Positions 47,403-60,370 of a stretch of 64,000 nt of DNA are shown here, piece by piece. The first letter of the stretch is position 1, and each line of letters begins with the position of its first letter. Position numbers and translations under genes: made by a program. This DNA is from Rhinopomastus cyanomelas (Eukaryota; Chordata; Aves; Bucerotiformes; Rhinopomastidae). The DNA lies in assembly GCA_013400115.1 (NCBI GenBank), contig VXBP01004470.1, forward strand, positions 620,001 to 684,000, in the 5' to 3' direction. The notes under the pieces were generated by a model that worked only from the letters and a program-made list of their open reading frames with translations, was not told where the DNA came from and searched no databases.

Positions 47403-50400
47403 CAGTCACCCAGGTACCTCTGTAGCTGGCAGGGAGAGATAAGTGCAAGTTTATGAAAGCTGCAGAAAATATGACATCTAATTAATGTACCTGTGCAAAT
47501 GACATAACAAAGAACCTGAGAATGTGTGTGACAAGCTGACAGAAAATAGATTAAAAAGCAAGATGCCTTCAACCCATCAAAGGTCTGAAAAGGTCTACTT
47601 ATGCACTTGTGCTGTAGTATTAAAACAGGAAGATACATGTAACAGGTAATGTGCATATATGCAGAGTGTGAACTAAACATAGTGCTACTAACTGATGATG
47701 TTGGTGTGTGTAGGGATAAATAATAATACATTTAGAGTTTGTCCAGATTGGTAATCAATAGTCATGTATGCAAGAAAAGTGAATCATCACAATGAAATTC
47801 TTCTGGGGGCTTGAAAGATGTAGTCTACCTTGGGAGCCTATTTACTCCAGGGAGCTGAGGGTGGTCAATGGGAGAAAACAGCTGGGGATCAGCAAAAGAC
47901 AGACAAAGCAGAGCACAGAATCAAAACACCTTAAACACCTTAGAATACTGGTTCATTTATAGTAACTGAGAAAACTATTCTTTGTAAGTGGTGATGATCC
48001 ACTGATTACAGACCGAGGCTAATTGGCCAATTTCAGTTAGAATGTTCACTTTTTTGGGAGTTTCAGTCAGCCCATTCAAATAGCAGTACAGTGAATTCTG
48101 GTGCCAGCAGTATTTGCATTAACATCAGCAGAGCTGTGACATGAACACTGCAGATGATGAAACAGCTTTAAAACGGAAATCAACATTTCAGTCTGGCACA
48201 TGCACCTCTAATGATCATAATTAGTGCTCAGGACGGACAGCTGGACCCTCAGTCACTAGTTATCTACACACTGTAGTAGTAGATATGCAGGAACAAGTTG
48301 TACTTTGAAGAAAACCAGAGACTTCTTTTGATATGTTGGCCATGTGCACTGCACTACATGGAACTCGCACTGGAGGTGAAATCATTATTCAGTCTTTCAA
48401 TGATTACTGCATAAAATCAAGAAAGACGGCAAGCAAAAGAATATTATAGTTTCCCTTCTGGGACTATTAGACATTTAATAGGTATCACATCCTTATCAGA
48501 CAGACAATAATTTGGCCTTTTACTTTATGAGGGAATGCTTTCTGACTTTTACAGACTTGTTTAACTAGAGTATTTAGTTAATTACCTTTCGATTCGCTAG
48601 CATCTCAGCCATTCCACAGCTCGGCTATCTGCTCATCCTATGTTACTTGTGAGATGAAGCAGAATAATAGAACTGTGAAGTGAATCATTCATTGGGCTTC
48701 TGGTGGACTTGAAGGTCAAATCTTAAAATCTCTGAAGAAATTTAAATTAAATGAACGTAAGTTCTTGCTATTATTTGGATACTCAGAGCAATTTTAAGAC
48801 TTAATTAAATAAAAACTAACAAGCTCCCATCGCTATCAGGACTTTTTATGCAGTTTCTGGCTTTCACTTTTTGTATTTAATGAATGCTGATGATATAGAC
48901 ACTCAGATGTCAATGCAAAAAGAACAGTGATGTTCCATAGCACAGCAAGATTGAATATAGGATAGTGTACAAAGAAACAGCAAAATCAATGGTCATGTTT
49001 CAGGATAGTTATTTTAAAATTATTGTAATATAACCCATAAATAAAATGGGCTTGTAGTCTAGCTTTTGACATGTTCATTAAATAGAAAGCAATGGATAAA
49101 GCCAGCAGGCACTACTATTTAAATTTCCTAAGTCGTGTTTCAGAATGGTGTATTTAGATTAGAAACTCCTGTTTTAGACTGGTGTGTTCTCTTACAATCA
49201 GCAGACTTATTCAGTGGTAAAATATTGGTGGAAGGGGCACTTTTGGTGGTGTCTCATTTATTTACCCCCAGACACTTCACAAAACATACAAGCTCCAGTA
49301 TGTGCTACCAGTGTCATTCCTGACAATTTCTCTGCTGTAGGAATCTGATTCCTCCATGGAAGCCTGCAAACAGGGCACATGGAAATTTAAGAAAACAAAC
49401 TGAAAAATAGTTCCCTCAATAAGAACATAAAAAATATGCATTTGGAAATAAACTAAATCATACTAATGTGGAGTCATGGGTCATCCTATGCTATGTGTGG
49501 GTTGTTGGCTGTCTTACAGGTGAGTTTGGTTTGGAGTGGAGGGAGCTCCTATTCCTCTGTAGTGCTTATTCAAGAAGTTACTACCCTGAATGACCAGTTC
49601 AGATTTAGACTCATACTTTGTGCATAAAGCTAGGCAATGTGCAGTTCACTCCAAAACTTTGCATTTACATGAGCCTTTAATTAGCTAGTGTTCATTTTAC
49701 CTCATAATTATAGGGAAGAAATAATGTTAAATGAATCCTATAAGGTGATATGATTAAAGGCTCATTTGCTTAAACATGAAAGATCACAGAGGCATGATGG
49801 TGGCCAGCAAACTGTTAACACCTCAGTCAGCAAAAGAAGCCTTTGGCCCTGCCCAAGGACTGTGCAAGGGGAGATTCAGCCCCATAAGACAAGGGTCACC
49901 CACAGACAATATCATTGACAATTGATATCAGGTTTTCTGTGGGAAGCAGAGTAGAGCATTTCAGGATTGCTAAGTACATATTATGGGACATTTATGTATG
50001 AAAAGGGAAGGATCAAGATATTTCAGGGAGAAGCAAATGTTATTTATATTCACACTGATACCTGGTCTCCAGGCTAGTTGTTGAAACTACTTTAATAATT
50101 AGCTCTTTCCAAAAGAGATATGTTTCAATATCCTTGTTCATTGCATGATTTAACTGTGACTGTTCCTCAGCTCTGCAAAGAGAAGTAGTATTGGCATAAG
50201 CTGACTCTCACTTCTCCAGAGGCTTAGTTGGGGAATAGTCTGTCCTGTTGTCTCTGTCCTCTCAAAAATATGTTACTACAGAAAACTCCACAAGAAGAAA
50301 TGCCACAGACAGCAGACTTAGGCTTTTTTGCATGAGTTAGATCTTTGTGTTCAACTGGAGTTTGATGATCTGAGTCAGAGTTGGTAAGGTCACAGCCAAC

Positions 50401-53400
50401 TTGGGGTAGGGGGAAAAGTATGTTCCAGCACTAATCTGTATCAGATAGACTTTGAAGAAATTCACACAGTCTAGAAATCACATGTGAGCAGCATCTACTT
50501 CTTTGCAGAAAGTCTTTTGTTCTTTATTGCTTGACTTTTTTCCTCTTTTTCTGGTCACAATGTAGTGCAAATACAGTGACCATTCCCTGCTGGATTGCAA
50601 CAGTTCCAAACCTAGGTTAAATTTTAACCCTGAAGCACTTTGAAGTACCCTTTCAAGTGACAACAGCATGGAATGCTGGTAGAAGAAATCAAAAGAGCTC
50701 AGGGTGAGGGTTGCTATCTTTGTGAAACTGGAAAATACAAGAATTCAGAGAGCTGAAGCTTGGCTTTTTAATTTTGCCAGGGAGCAAGTTCACAACTTTT
50801 CAACCTGTCTCTTGCCTTTGCAATTTGTCAGATGCTTCACGTTGCTAGAACTGTCACATGGCCTTTCAGAGAAGTTTCAATGAGAGACAGAAAGAGAGAG
50901 AGGAAGGGAAAAAAGTTTTTAATCAGGAGATAGATGTGTCCTCTGACCTGGACAGTTAGCAAAGGAAACCCAAGGTCCGTCTGGTTAGGAGAAACTGGTA
51001 ATGGAGTTTTTGCTTTCTTACAAAGAATTTCTAAAGAGTTATCCTCTGAACACAGTTGGATTCACACATTAGAAGCACAGAGGTTTTGCACAAATAGAAA
51101 ACATTTACTTCATAAACTGGCTGTTGCAAAGACAGTTTCACAGATGAGAATTGATGTAAAGAAAGCTCAAATGTGCCTGTAGGATGCATAACAATTTGCA
51201 AATTGCTTAAAGATCCTGCAACCCATCAGAAAATGCAAATCAGTCAAAAGGAAAACCAAAGCAAATCCATTTAAATAAATTTTATGTAGAAGGAAAAAGT
51301 TGCTCCAGTTCATTCTGTTTAACTGTTATACACTTATCTTTACACACATAAGTGGAGCATTTATTTTTGCCTTCAGACTCCCTCTGTAATGAAGGCAGAG
51401 AGAAAGTTATACTGATTTTGCAGTTTACTCTAAGTTACTCACAGGTCCTTGTACCCTTTGTCAGGATGGAGAAGGAAGGCTTCTACCTGCTCTGCTGGAG
51501 GCTGAAAGAGGTTAGCGTCCTTCAAGAGATTAAAGTGGCTAAAAGATTAGCCACTTCATGTCTAAACGTCATCACACAATGAGTGCTTTGTAGATACTGG
51601 CTTATACGTGCAGTATTTTCTGCTCTGCATCTCACTTGTGAATACAGTAGCATTCTGTCTCATCCCTTCACCATGGCATTTCAGGATCTTAATAGATGCT
51701 ACAAAGGTCACGGTACCAGTGATTTCACAAGCAGTTGTGAAGGCATGCTCGAGTAAAGTTTGTGTCTTAATCAGATAGTGGGATTGCTTTAACACCTACT
51801 GCTGCCATTAAGCTTACTGTTAACAAAATAAGTTCTGGTGAACAGGAGCTGAGGATATCTTCTGTATGAGGAGATAGAACTGGATGTTTTTATGCTGAAG
51901 AAAAACCTCCCAGCTAACTTTACCTTACAGTTGTTTCCCTAAAACAAGTTTATAGCCATCTGTGGAGAATTAAGACAATACCATGTTGAAAACACAATGG
52001 ATGTGAGCAAACTAGTAGTTTTGTTAGTGTGCAATAAGTAGACACAGAACTCTAAACCAGAGAAAACAAATACGTTGAATAACGTTCATCATCTGATCGT
52101 GTCCTTACTACTTTGAACCAGCTACAAGACCTATAAGAAGATACTGACAAATAATTGTATAACAATTGTAATATTAGAATTAAAACTAAACTTATTTCTT
52201 TCAAGTTTCATCCTGTGATTTGAGAGCCTCTGGTACTAGATTTGCAAGATTAATACTGCTCTTTCAAACTTACCTTTATGGTATACACAGAACGTAGGAT
52301 GGGAGTCGATGGTGCAATTGTCGAACAATTGCTTCACAAAGTGACAAGAGTAAAGGATCTCTCTAAATATTTTATTATTCTTTAGTAGTCTAAACAGTGT
52401 ATAAACTAGTTTGTCATATTCATTTCTTACAATTTAATATTTCAATTAATAATTAATGTGACAGATTTAAAATATTAATGCTTTAATATAATACAAAATA
52501 TTACTGCATTGGCCTACCTGACCCTAGCACAACAACATTTAAAATAAAATTGAAATATAGTAGTGGATACTTGCTCACTTTCTTGATACTACACTTTGGT
52601 ATTATTCATCCCAACAAATATGTCTTTGTTCTAATAGCAACTGCACAATTTCTGACCTACTCTTTGTGGTAGATTACTATGTGGTATAAGTACAGTTAGT
52701 ATTTCTGTTGTTCATGGAATTTAGCAGAAGTTTCTATTATGTTATATAGGAAAAACTATCTTCGCTTTAAATGAGGTGCACTTGGAACATTTTTCAGATG
52801 TAAGATTACATGAAGTTATTTGTAGTTTTTTATCCTTAGCTAGAGGTGAACTGTATTTTTGCACTTGCAGTAATGTTCTTCATAGAATGGATGATATGGC
52901 TGCATAAATCTTTGTAAAAGCCCATTAGTGGTGTTTTAACAAATAATCTAAGTAGAAAAGCATCTGGAGAAAGTGGAAACATTAGTCCAGTCATGCCAAA
53001 ATTGAGCAACACAATAATGATACCACCACATATGGATGAGAAATATTTTCTTCTTGGCAGAGTATCCAAGAGTTTGTGGAAATAAAGTCATTAATCTCAT
53101 TTAATCTTGCTAGTGTCATATACATGCCAACAAATGTTTTAACATTTTTTGTCTAATGAGCATAAGGAGCTAGGACAATGGGATGCATAATTCTAAACCG
53201 TGGAATAATTCCTGTCTGGTATATTGTGATATAGATCTTTATGCCAGAATCTAATATATCAAATTTATAGTGAAGTAAAACATTGTGGGAACCTCGTTTC
53301 TACAGCTTGGCTGGTTTGTGCAATGGAGAGGCCAGAAAATGTAGGAGGAAGGAAATTATCTTTAGGATTTGTTCTCAAAAAAATATCAGCACCTTAATCA

Positions 53401-53789
53401 GAGGCATTGTTATGTGTCATCTATTTGTACCATCAGCAACAGGAAGTCTGTCAGGCAACCCAGTAACTAAGTGGATTGGACACTTTAAATAAGTCGGTAG
53501 GAATGTGAAGATACTAAGTATTGTAGTAGCCATGTGTACAGAGAACCCACATTGCTAGCGGAATTTATTAGGTGGAACAAGAACACTGTTGGAGGAGATT
53601 CCTTTTACAGACAAATTTAAGGAAGTTTTCTATGACTATGGTAAAGATACCCCCCAAAAAATCAGATTTAGAGTTTCCTTGCATGCTAAGATCCCACTGT
53701 AGGAATGTTGTTTTGAAAGCATCTAGTTGACACTCCAGACCCCTGTTGGGCTGTGTCCAAATCTAGACCAGTCAGCTACGGCTTTGGCT
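47403..53789. other. Long AT-rich stretch without recognisable genes or repeats
   Basis: About 6.4 kb with no identifiable interspersed repeat, RNA gene or exon. A perfect 8-bp stem with 3-nt loop (GCAATTGT/ACAATTGC) lies at 52314-52332. Short frames (for example 47378-47731 minus and 50934-51182 plus) lack domains. Confidence 0.45.
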
Positions 53790-54340
53790 AGCTAGATGTT
53801 AAAGTCTCCAAGAAAGGAGGACTATAGCCTTTTGAAAAATCTTCTGGGTAGAGCCTGCACTAATTTCCTTGTGAAGAACATTTTCTTACTGTCCAATCTA
53901 AAATTTCCAAGACGCATTGTGGCTCCTACCCCATGCTGTTCTGGTTTGTCTATCATAACTGAAAATTGAGTTGTTGCCTCAGTTCTTAAATAAAGTTTTG
54001 GTAACTGTAGGTAGCTATTAACTCATGTCTTAGACACAGCATTGCCAGACTAGTTAAACCCAGCTACTTCAGTCACTTCTTGTATTGGATCTTGTGCCCC
54101 AACTGGTGTTGCAGCCTTCTCTCCACTTTCTCCGCAGAACTGTGGGCAGTGCAAAACTGGACTGGATATTCAATGTGCAGCACTACTAGTTCTGAGCAAA
54201 GAGATGGTTTTGTAGCCCAGTGTGAGGATTTGCTTGCTTGTCATGGAAGTGTACTGTGGATTACAAAGGTTTTGTTCATACAGCAACCAAGAGCATTACA
54301 ATTTGTGATGTGAACCCCCAAAGTTTTCATCTCTTGTGAA
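53790..54340 (-). mobile_element. Ancient CR1-type LINE remnant (deep amniote-like subfamily)
   Basis: Read on plus, the order fits an ancient CR1 3' half in reverse: AAAGTCTCCAAGAAAGGAGG (about 53801), GTGAAGAACATTTTCTTACT followed by GTCCAATCTAAAATTTCC (about 53871), GCCAGACTAGTTAAACCCAG (about 54044), a CTCCACTTTCTCCGCAGAAC block (about 54121), AAACTGGACTGGATATTCAA (about 54154, antisense of 'LEYCVQF'), a GAGCAAAGAGATGG block, and GATGTGAACCCCCAAAGTTT (about 54308). Divergence is much higher than in the other copies. It resembles CR1 subfamilies shared across amniotes, though the subfamily is not certain. Confidence 0.65.
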
Positions 54341-57300
54341 AACTTAACTCTGAGAAAATTGAAAGAATATATCTCTGGTGACAGTGTCTGGACATTTTCT
54401 CCAAGACAGGTAAAGGAAAGTACTTTAAAAAGTAGTTAAATAAACGCTTTTGGTGTGAAATGTGAAATGCTTTATGCATGATAGACCTTGGGTGTCCCAG
54501 CAGAAAGAAATAAACACAAAAGAGATGTTAATGTAAAGTATTTAAAATCAGAGCTGTCCAGCTAGACAGAACTGCAGATTGTAAACAGTGCTTTGTAAAT
54601 TCTGAAAGTAAACAAAACAAAAACTCCCTAACTCTCATAAATTTCAGCATGCAAAAGTATTAAAATTATAAAAAATTGTTGATCCTTTCCAATTAATATT
54701 TTCTTAGAAAGAAATTTAAATCTTTAGCAACATATTAGTTTCCAAAACATTCAAATTATATAAGTTTAAATATTACATAAATCTATATATTTATGTTTGG
54801 TTCTCATTATTCAGCTTTCCATCTGCTTGTATTCCCCTCATGCTTTCTCTCTCACCGTTAAGTATATTTTCTAGTAACCTACTAACAGGAGATTCCAAAA
54901 ATGGGTGTTGGGATTCTCTGTTTGGTCAAGCAGTTGCATGAGGATGAATAAGACAGCAGGTTCATTTTTCCTCAAGGACAGAATTTACGTGTTACTTTAT
55001 CGATGAACAATTTAAGAGCCTGGTTGGATGCCACTGGGCATCAGTTACAAGTCCTGTAAGGATCTGGCATGAATTTACTCACAATTAATGAGATGCCACC
55101 AAAGTTGAAAGAAATGTATTGATGTCCAATAGCAAAGTAATCAGACCCTCAAAAGCCCAGGTAATACGAACATCTTTCACAGAGGTCTCATCTATCTTAA
55201 ATGCCGTGAATGGATTCGCTGCACTTCACAAAGAGAAAGCAGCATAGAAAAAACGAGTACAATACTGGAAACTTCCAAACACAAACACAGGGTATCTATC
55301 AAAGACAATATGTAAACTTTGAGGGGATGCTTTAGTGAAATTTTCCCTTTTGTCACTATTTGTATAGATCAGGCAGAAGGAGGCTTTAAAAGTCCAGGCT
55401 ACAGGATCTGTGCTATTTCATTTCTGGATTTTCCTCTCTGTGGGAAAATCTAATGTCAGCAGTTAAGTGCATGGGTTTCATGGTGTTTGAGCAGCAAATG
55501 CAACAAAACAAGACAAAAACCACCAACATTTTGATAGAAATTACTCTAAAATTTGAAAAGTAAAAGTACGCCTCTTAAACACTACTTTTCTCCAGAGTGC
55601 CTGTGTCACTGGACTCTAAAAGTGTCTTTGCTATGTAAATGTGGCAAATGAGTCTAGGTTCTGGAATCTATTAATTGTTTTATTTGAGAAAACTGAAAAG
55701 TGATCAGATCTTAACCAAAGAAGTAGCAGCAATGATATGCAACTTTATATTACAACTTAAGAGTGCTCTAAGTTTTTAAGCCCTCCTCATCCCAAAGGAA
55801 TTTGGACCCTCCCCAGCAGTAACCTGGTCAGAGACATCTGCTTGCATTCTCCTGGCCCATGACTCTGAGGGATCAGAAGACTCAAGTCACCAGGTTTTCT
55901 AACTTACTCCAAGAGAAAATTGAACTGCTGGCATTTATTGTATTTAATGCAACTGTTTGACCAAACTTAACTGAGAGAAATTATGCAAGTTAGTAGAGCC
56001 AGACAGTAAGAACACATTTGCTGGTATAATGGTTGCTTCATTGGTTTGGAGGTAACTACTGTTAAAATTTCCAGGCAGAAAAACTCGAACCAACAGTTAG
56101 TTGCCATGAGCAGATGAGAAAGATTCTACACAAATTAATGGTTACAATTACTTTTTACTTAGTTATAATCATAGTCATATTCTTGAAATTGAAACTCATT
56201 TCTCAGAGGGGGGTTTTTATTTGCACTTGAGTGAGCTAGTTAAAAAAGAAAGAACCTGTGTTGAATAAATTGCTTAAAAGCACTCATCAAAAAAAATACT
56301 ACTCCACACTATAAGTCTTTCTAAATAAATTTGAGGAAACAAAGATGGATAAGTAATTATGTCCAAGTCAGCACATTCTTAATATAAGCACCAAATAAAT
56401 GTCATATTACATAACTTTACTGTGGGTAGCTGTGACAATAAGAATATGAAATTATTAATGCTATTGAAGTGTTTAGAAAAATGAGGGGCAGCTAGAAACC
56501 AGGGCAATATCTTTCTCTATTGCAAGTGTTCAAATGCATCAATAGTGCCCATTTGTTTAAAACTGAAGCTAAGTAATGGTGCGTGAATATTTTCTGATGA
56601 ACTACAGTTTTTATTTTCCTTCAATTAAAATGGAAATAAGGAAGATATTCTTTGCATGTGCTGGAACATCAGCTTAAAATGAATTTCCCAAATATCTTTA
56701 GCTGCTCAATATAATGATTGGTTTTAAAAAGCTATGTAATTGATTAGACTAGAGTACGTATCGCATTGTGGAGCATCGTGTAAAAATGCTTTGATATTGA
56801 CTGTTCTTATAATGAAATTTTAACTAACCCTCACTGCATCAGGATAACTATGAGTATATTATGGTTAGTCTCAATAGGATTTTCCCAGCAAACAATTTTG
56901 ATGGCATATTATATGAACTGTCTTAAATAAGGATTTGATAGCTCTAAAATTAACATCACTTTTTAATTTACCGCATTTTTGTGTCAGTTACTATACATGC
57001 TCAACAGTTTAAATACGTGTTCACTCTTGCATAGTACAGTTAAATAAATGGTTTCATATGGAATTAGTAATTGGTTATACTTGAGTAATACATGTGGAAA
57101 GTTTAAACTTTTGCCATGAAGAAGATGAACATATGATGTGAGCTTTCAGATACGTACACAGAGCAAATTTCACACAATCTCTTCAAAGATTTAAAGGTCT
57201 GTCATGAACCCAGACTGCAACTCCAGAGAGATGTAAAACATTTTATTTGAAAAAACCCCTCAAGTTACTTCTGCATTCTTTGTTTCCCAGGTACTACTGA

Positions 57301-59221
57301 TAAAACTGATGGGACCTCAGCTGGGCTTCTTTAATGTTACAGTCAGTGATGGCCTGGCAAACCAGTGTTGGAAGACTATTCGTTCATGGCCATCTCAAAT
57401 TTGAGCTCAAAGGAGGAACACATTCTTACTCTAAATAGTCTCTAGCAGTCTGGGTGAACATGTTATGAAATCTGCTTATATTCAAAACATACTGCACAAG
57501 AAATTGGTTGATTTCATGCTGACTCTGACCACTGAAAGTGAGTGCAACTACAATCCAGCACCATAACATTTAATCTGTTACTTACAATCCTTCCAAGGTG
57601 ACGACTAAAGCCCTCCAAATGGAAACATGTTTGGGCATGTATATCCTTAATTATTAATATTACTAGAACTTTTTCCCATTACTTACTGTCTCTATGGATG
57701 TTTAAAAAAACAAAAATAAAATGGGTTTGCACTTCTGGCTGAGAGAAGAAAAATCATTCAGCAACAAGCTGTGAGGTTACAGTCAATGTGACTAGGATAA
57801 CCAGCGAGTACGGGGAAAAGAAGCGGGAGCACAAAGATGTTTGAGCAGGAATTATTGCTTCCTGTGAATAGAATTAAGGGGAAAAATTGGGGAAAATGTA
57901 AATTAAGAACAAAAAGAATCTGAAATATCCTTCTGCCCATGTTCCCAGAGATCACTTGGAGACTATCTATGATTATATCATGAGTTAGCCTGATGGATGC
58001 AACAGGAAATAGTAAAAACACCAGTGATATCAGTGGTACTTCTCTGGTTTGTTTGATTGGATTTCACCCTCTGAGCACAAAGCAGAAAGAAAGAAAATGT
58101 ATCTCTCAAAATATACAGAGCTCAAGAAGAGCAGCAGTCGCACGGATAATTGGTGCTGTTAATATGTGTGTTACGGATTCTGCATTTTGCTCCTCCAGAA
58201 ACTTTGAAAACTGAAGCTAATTTTGGGCACTTGGGTGCATCGTTACCAGCGCATTCAGTTAAAAAAAATAGTCATTTCCTCTTCTGTGCCACCTCACTGG
58301 ACGCCTGAATAAAAAACCATTAATGTCCCTCCTCCCTCCTCACAACTCTAGACAACTCAAGCTTAAAGAGGATAATCAGAGGAAAAGGGCATTATTTCAC
58401 AGTGATGGAGCAGAGAGAGGTTATTTGTAATAAATCATTTTTATGTGCCCCTCAAATATTTGAAGTATCTACTTGTAACTTTACCAGTTATAATCAGTAA
58501 CTATTTCCACTACCCTTGAACTTTGAAGTCCATTAGAATTTAAAAAACACTCTTCTTGAAGAACTCAGAATTTCACATGAGGCTATTTTAGTCAATGTTC
58601 TTAATCTGCATCCAAAACAACTTCCTTGACTATTTAAACTGTATTTTGAAGCTCTGCTCTTCAGATTGAGAGAACCTCTGTGTGATACTTGCAATCTCAC
58701 TGAGAGAATAACAGAGTGGAGGACATTCATAAGTTGAAGAAAAGTACTTTTGAAATAATTCATCTGGCAATGTTAGCAGCACATTCATTCACACATCTCA
58801 GGACATATCTATTTTACACACACACTTTCTGTAGATGCACGTTTTCCAAGTAACTTAAACTGCAAAGAAACATTAGCACTGCTTTGCAGACAAAAACACA
58901 ACAAGGAGAGGTGAGAGCGCTGCCAAATATCTTTGACTTCAAGTCCTCTCCTGGTGCTATTTTATTTATTTCTGGTACCTGGTGGTATATCTCAGACAGG
59001 CAGAAAAGATGGTTAAAACAAATGCAGGAAAAGGTGTGTGAAAACAGTTACAATCTTCCAAGAATATTTGGAGAAAGATATGAAGGGCAATTAACAGCAT
59101 TTCCTGGCTCAAAAGAAGTGAGCTGCATATTTATTTAATACCATCTAACAAGCAACAATCTCTTGTGAGAAAAGCATCTTTGTTTAGATTTTCCCAGACA
59201 ATGAGAGCAAAATACAGGTGT
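54341..59221. other. AT-rich non-coding DNA
   Basis: No gene or named repeat was recognised in nearly 5 kb. The frames at 57758-58021, 57993-58214, 58533-58763 and 58884-59138 have no recognisable domains. Confidence 0.45.
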
Positions 59222-59640
59222 CACGGGTTAGAACCCTACCTGTATTTTAACTAAGAACATTTAACAAAGTGTTAGACATAAAGGGAGGGTTTAAGAAAAC
59301 CACTCATGAATTTGCAGGCAATGAAACAACTTATTTTACCAGCTAATTCTCCCAGTTCTCACATATTTGCAACCATCCCATCCTCATCTCCATTAATGCC
59401 ATGGGTCTGTATTCACATCCCATCCTTACTGCCATTACTGCTCTGGGTTAGAGATGCAAAATATATTTTAACAAAAAACTTTTAGCTAAAGTGTTAGACA
59501 CAAAGAGAGGGTTTAAGAAAACCACTTACAAATTTGCAGGCAATGAAAAAAGTGATTCAGTTTGGGGGAAAAAATGCAACAAAACATTGTAATTAACTCC
59601 ACATACACCAGAAAAAAAACCTGACTAGATGTACACACAG
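59222..59640. repeat. Direct repeat, two copies 222 bp apart, probably from an unidentified interspersed element
   Basis: Two 64-bp segments (59267-59330 and 59489-59552) match at 57 of 64 positions by hand count. They share GTTAGACA, GAGGGTTTAAGAAAACCACT and ATTTGCAGGCAATGAAA. Weaker similarity extends leftward to GGGTTAGA at 59225 and 59446. Between them, ACATCCCATCC-type pieces (about 59375 and 59417) also repeat. The block looks like overlapping fragments of one repeat or LTR family, but I cannot name it. Confidence 0.6.
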
Positions 59641-59814
59641 AACTTTGTCACAATGCTCCTACACTGAGTTGATAAAATGTCCAGAACATCTACATCTTAG
59701 GCAACTCGTGCTACTTTTGAAATTGAGTGGGGACAGTGTCCTTAATCTGTCTTCCTGTTACACACTACAACTGTGACTATCTAGCCATGTATTGGTATGT
59801 TTGTGTGGGATGTA

Positions 59815-60370
59815 TTAGCAGATCAAGAGAGATTCTTCTCCCTCTCTTCTCTGCACTAGTGAGACCACATCTGGAGTATTTGTGTCCAGTTGTGGGCCCC
59901 TCAGTTCAAGAAGGACATGGAGATGCTGGAGGGAGTCCAACGTAGAGCAATGAGATTGATGAAGGAAGTGGAACACCTCCCTGGTGAGGAGATGCTCAGG
60001 GAGCTGGATGTCTTTAGCTTGGAGAAGAAGAGACTGAGGGGTGACCTCATTAATGTCTAAATATGTGAAGGGGGGTGTCAGGAGGATGGAGCCAGGCTCT
60101 TCTCAATATCATCTAGTGATAGGATGAGGGACAATGGATGTAAGATGGAACATAGGAGGTTCCACAAAAATATGAGAAGGAACTTCTTCACAGTGAGGGT
60201 GATGGAACATTGGAACAGGCTTCCCAAGGTGGGTTGTGGAGTCTCCTCTGGAGGCATTTAAAACCTGCCTGGATATGTTTGTGTGACTTGGTCTAGGTGA
60301 TCCTGCTGTGGCAGGGGAATTGGGCTAGATAATCTTTGAGGTTCCTTCCAATCCCCAATGATTCTATATG
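59815..60370 (+). mobile_element. CR1 LINE 3' end, broken frame
   Basis: The element starts at TTAGCAGATCAAGAGAGATT and runs through the C-terminal RT codons (SRSREILLPLFSALVRPHLE near 59820-59880) to the tail GATAATCTTTGAGGTTCCTT followed by AATGATTCTATATGG. A frameshift near 59880 breaks the frame early and more follow. The usual stop TAG after the 'CDLV' codons is present (CTTGGTCTAGGTGATCC, about 60288). The 5' truncation point is almost the same as in the copy at 62054. Confidence 0.92.

Noticed and set aside
52314..52332. 8-bp perfect stem with 3-nt loop as a possible small RNA hairpin
   Set aside because: Too short for a microRNA precursor and expected by chance in AT-rich DNA.
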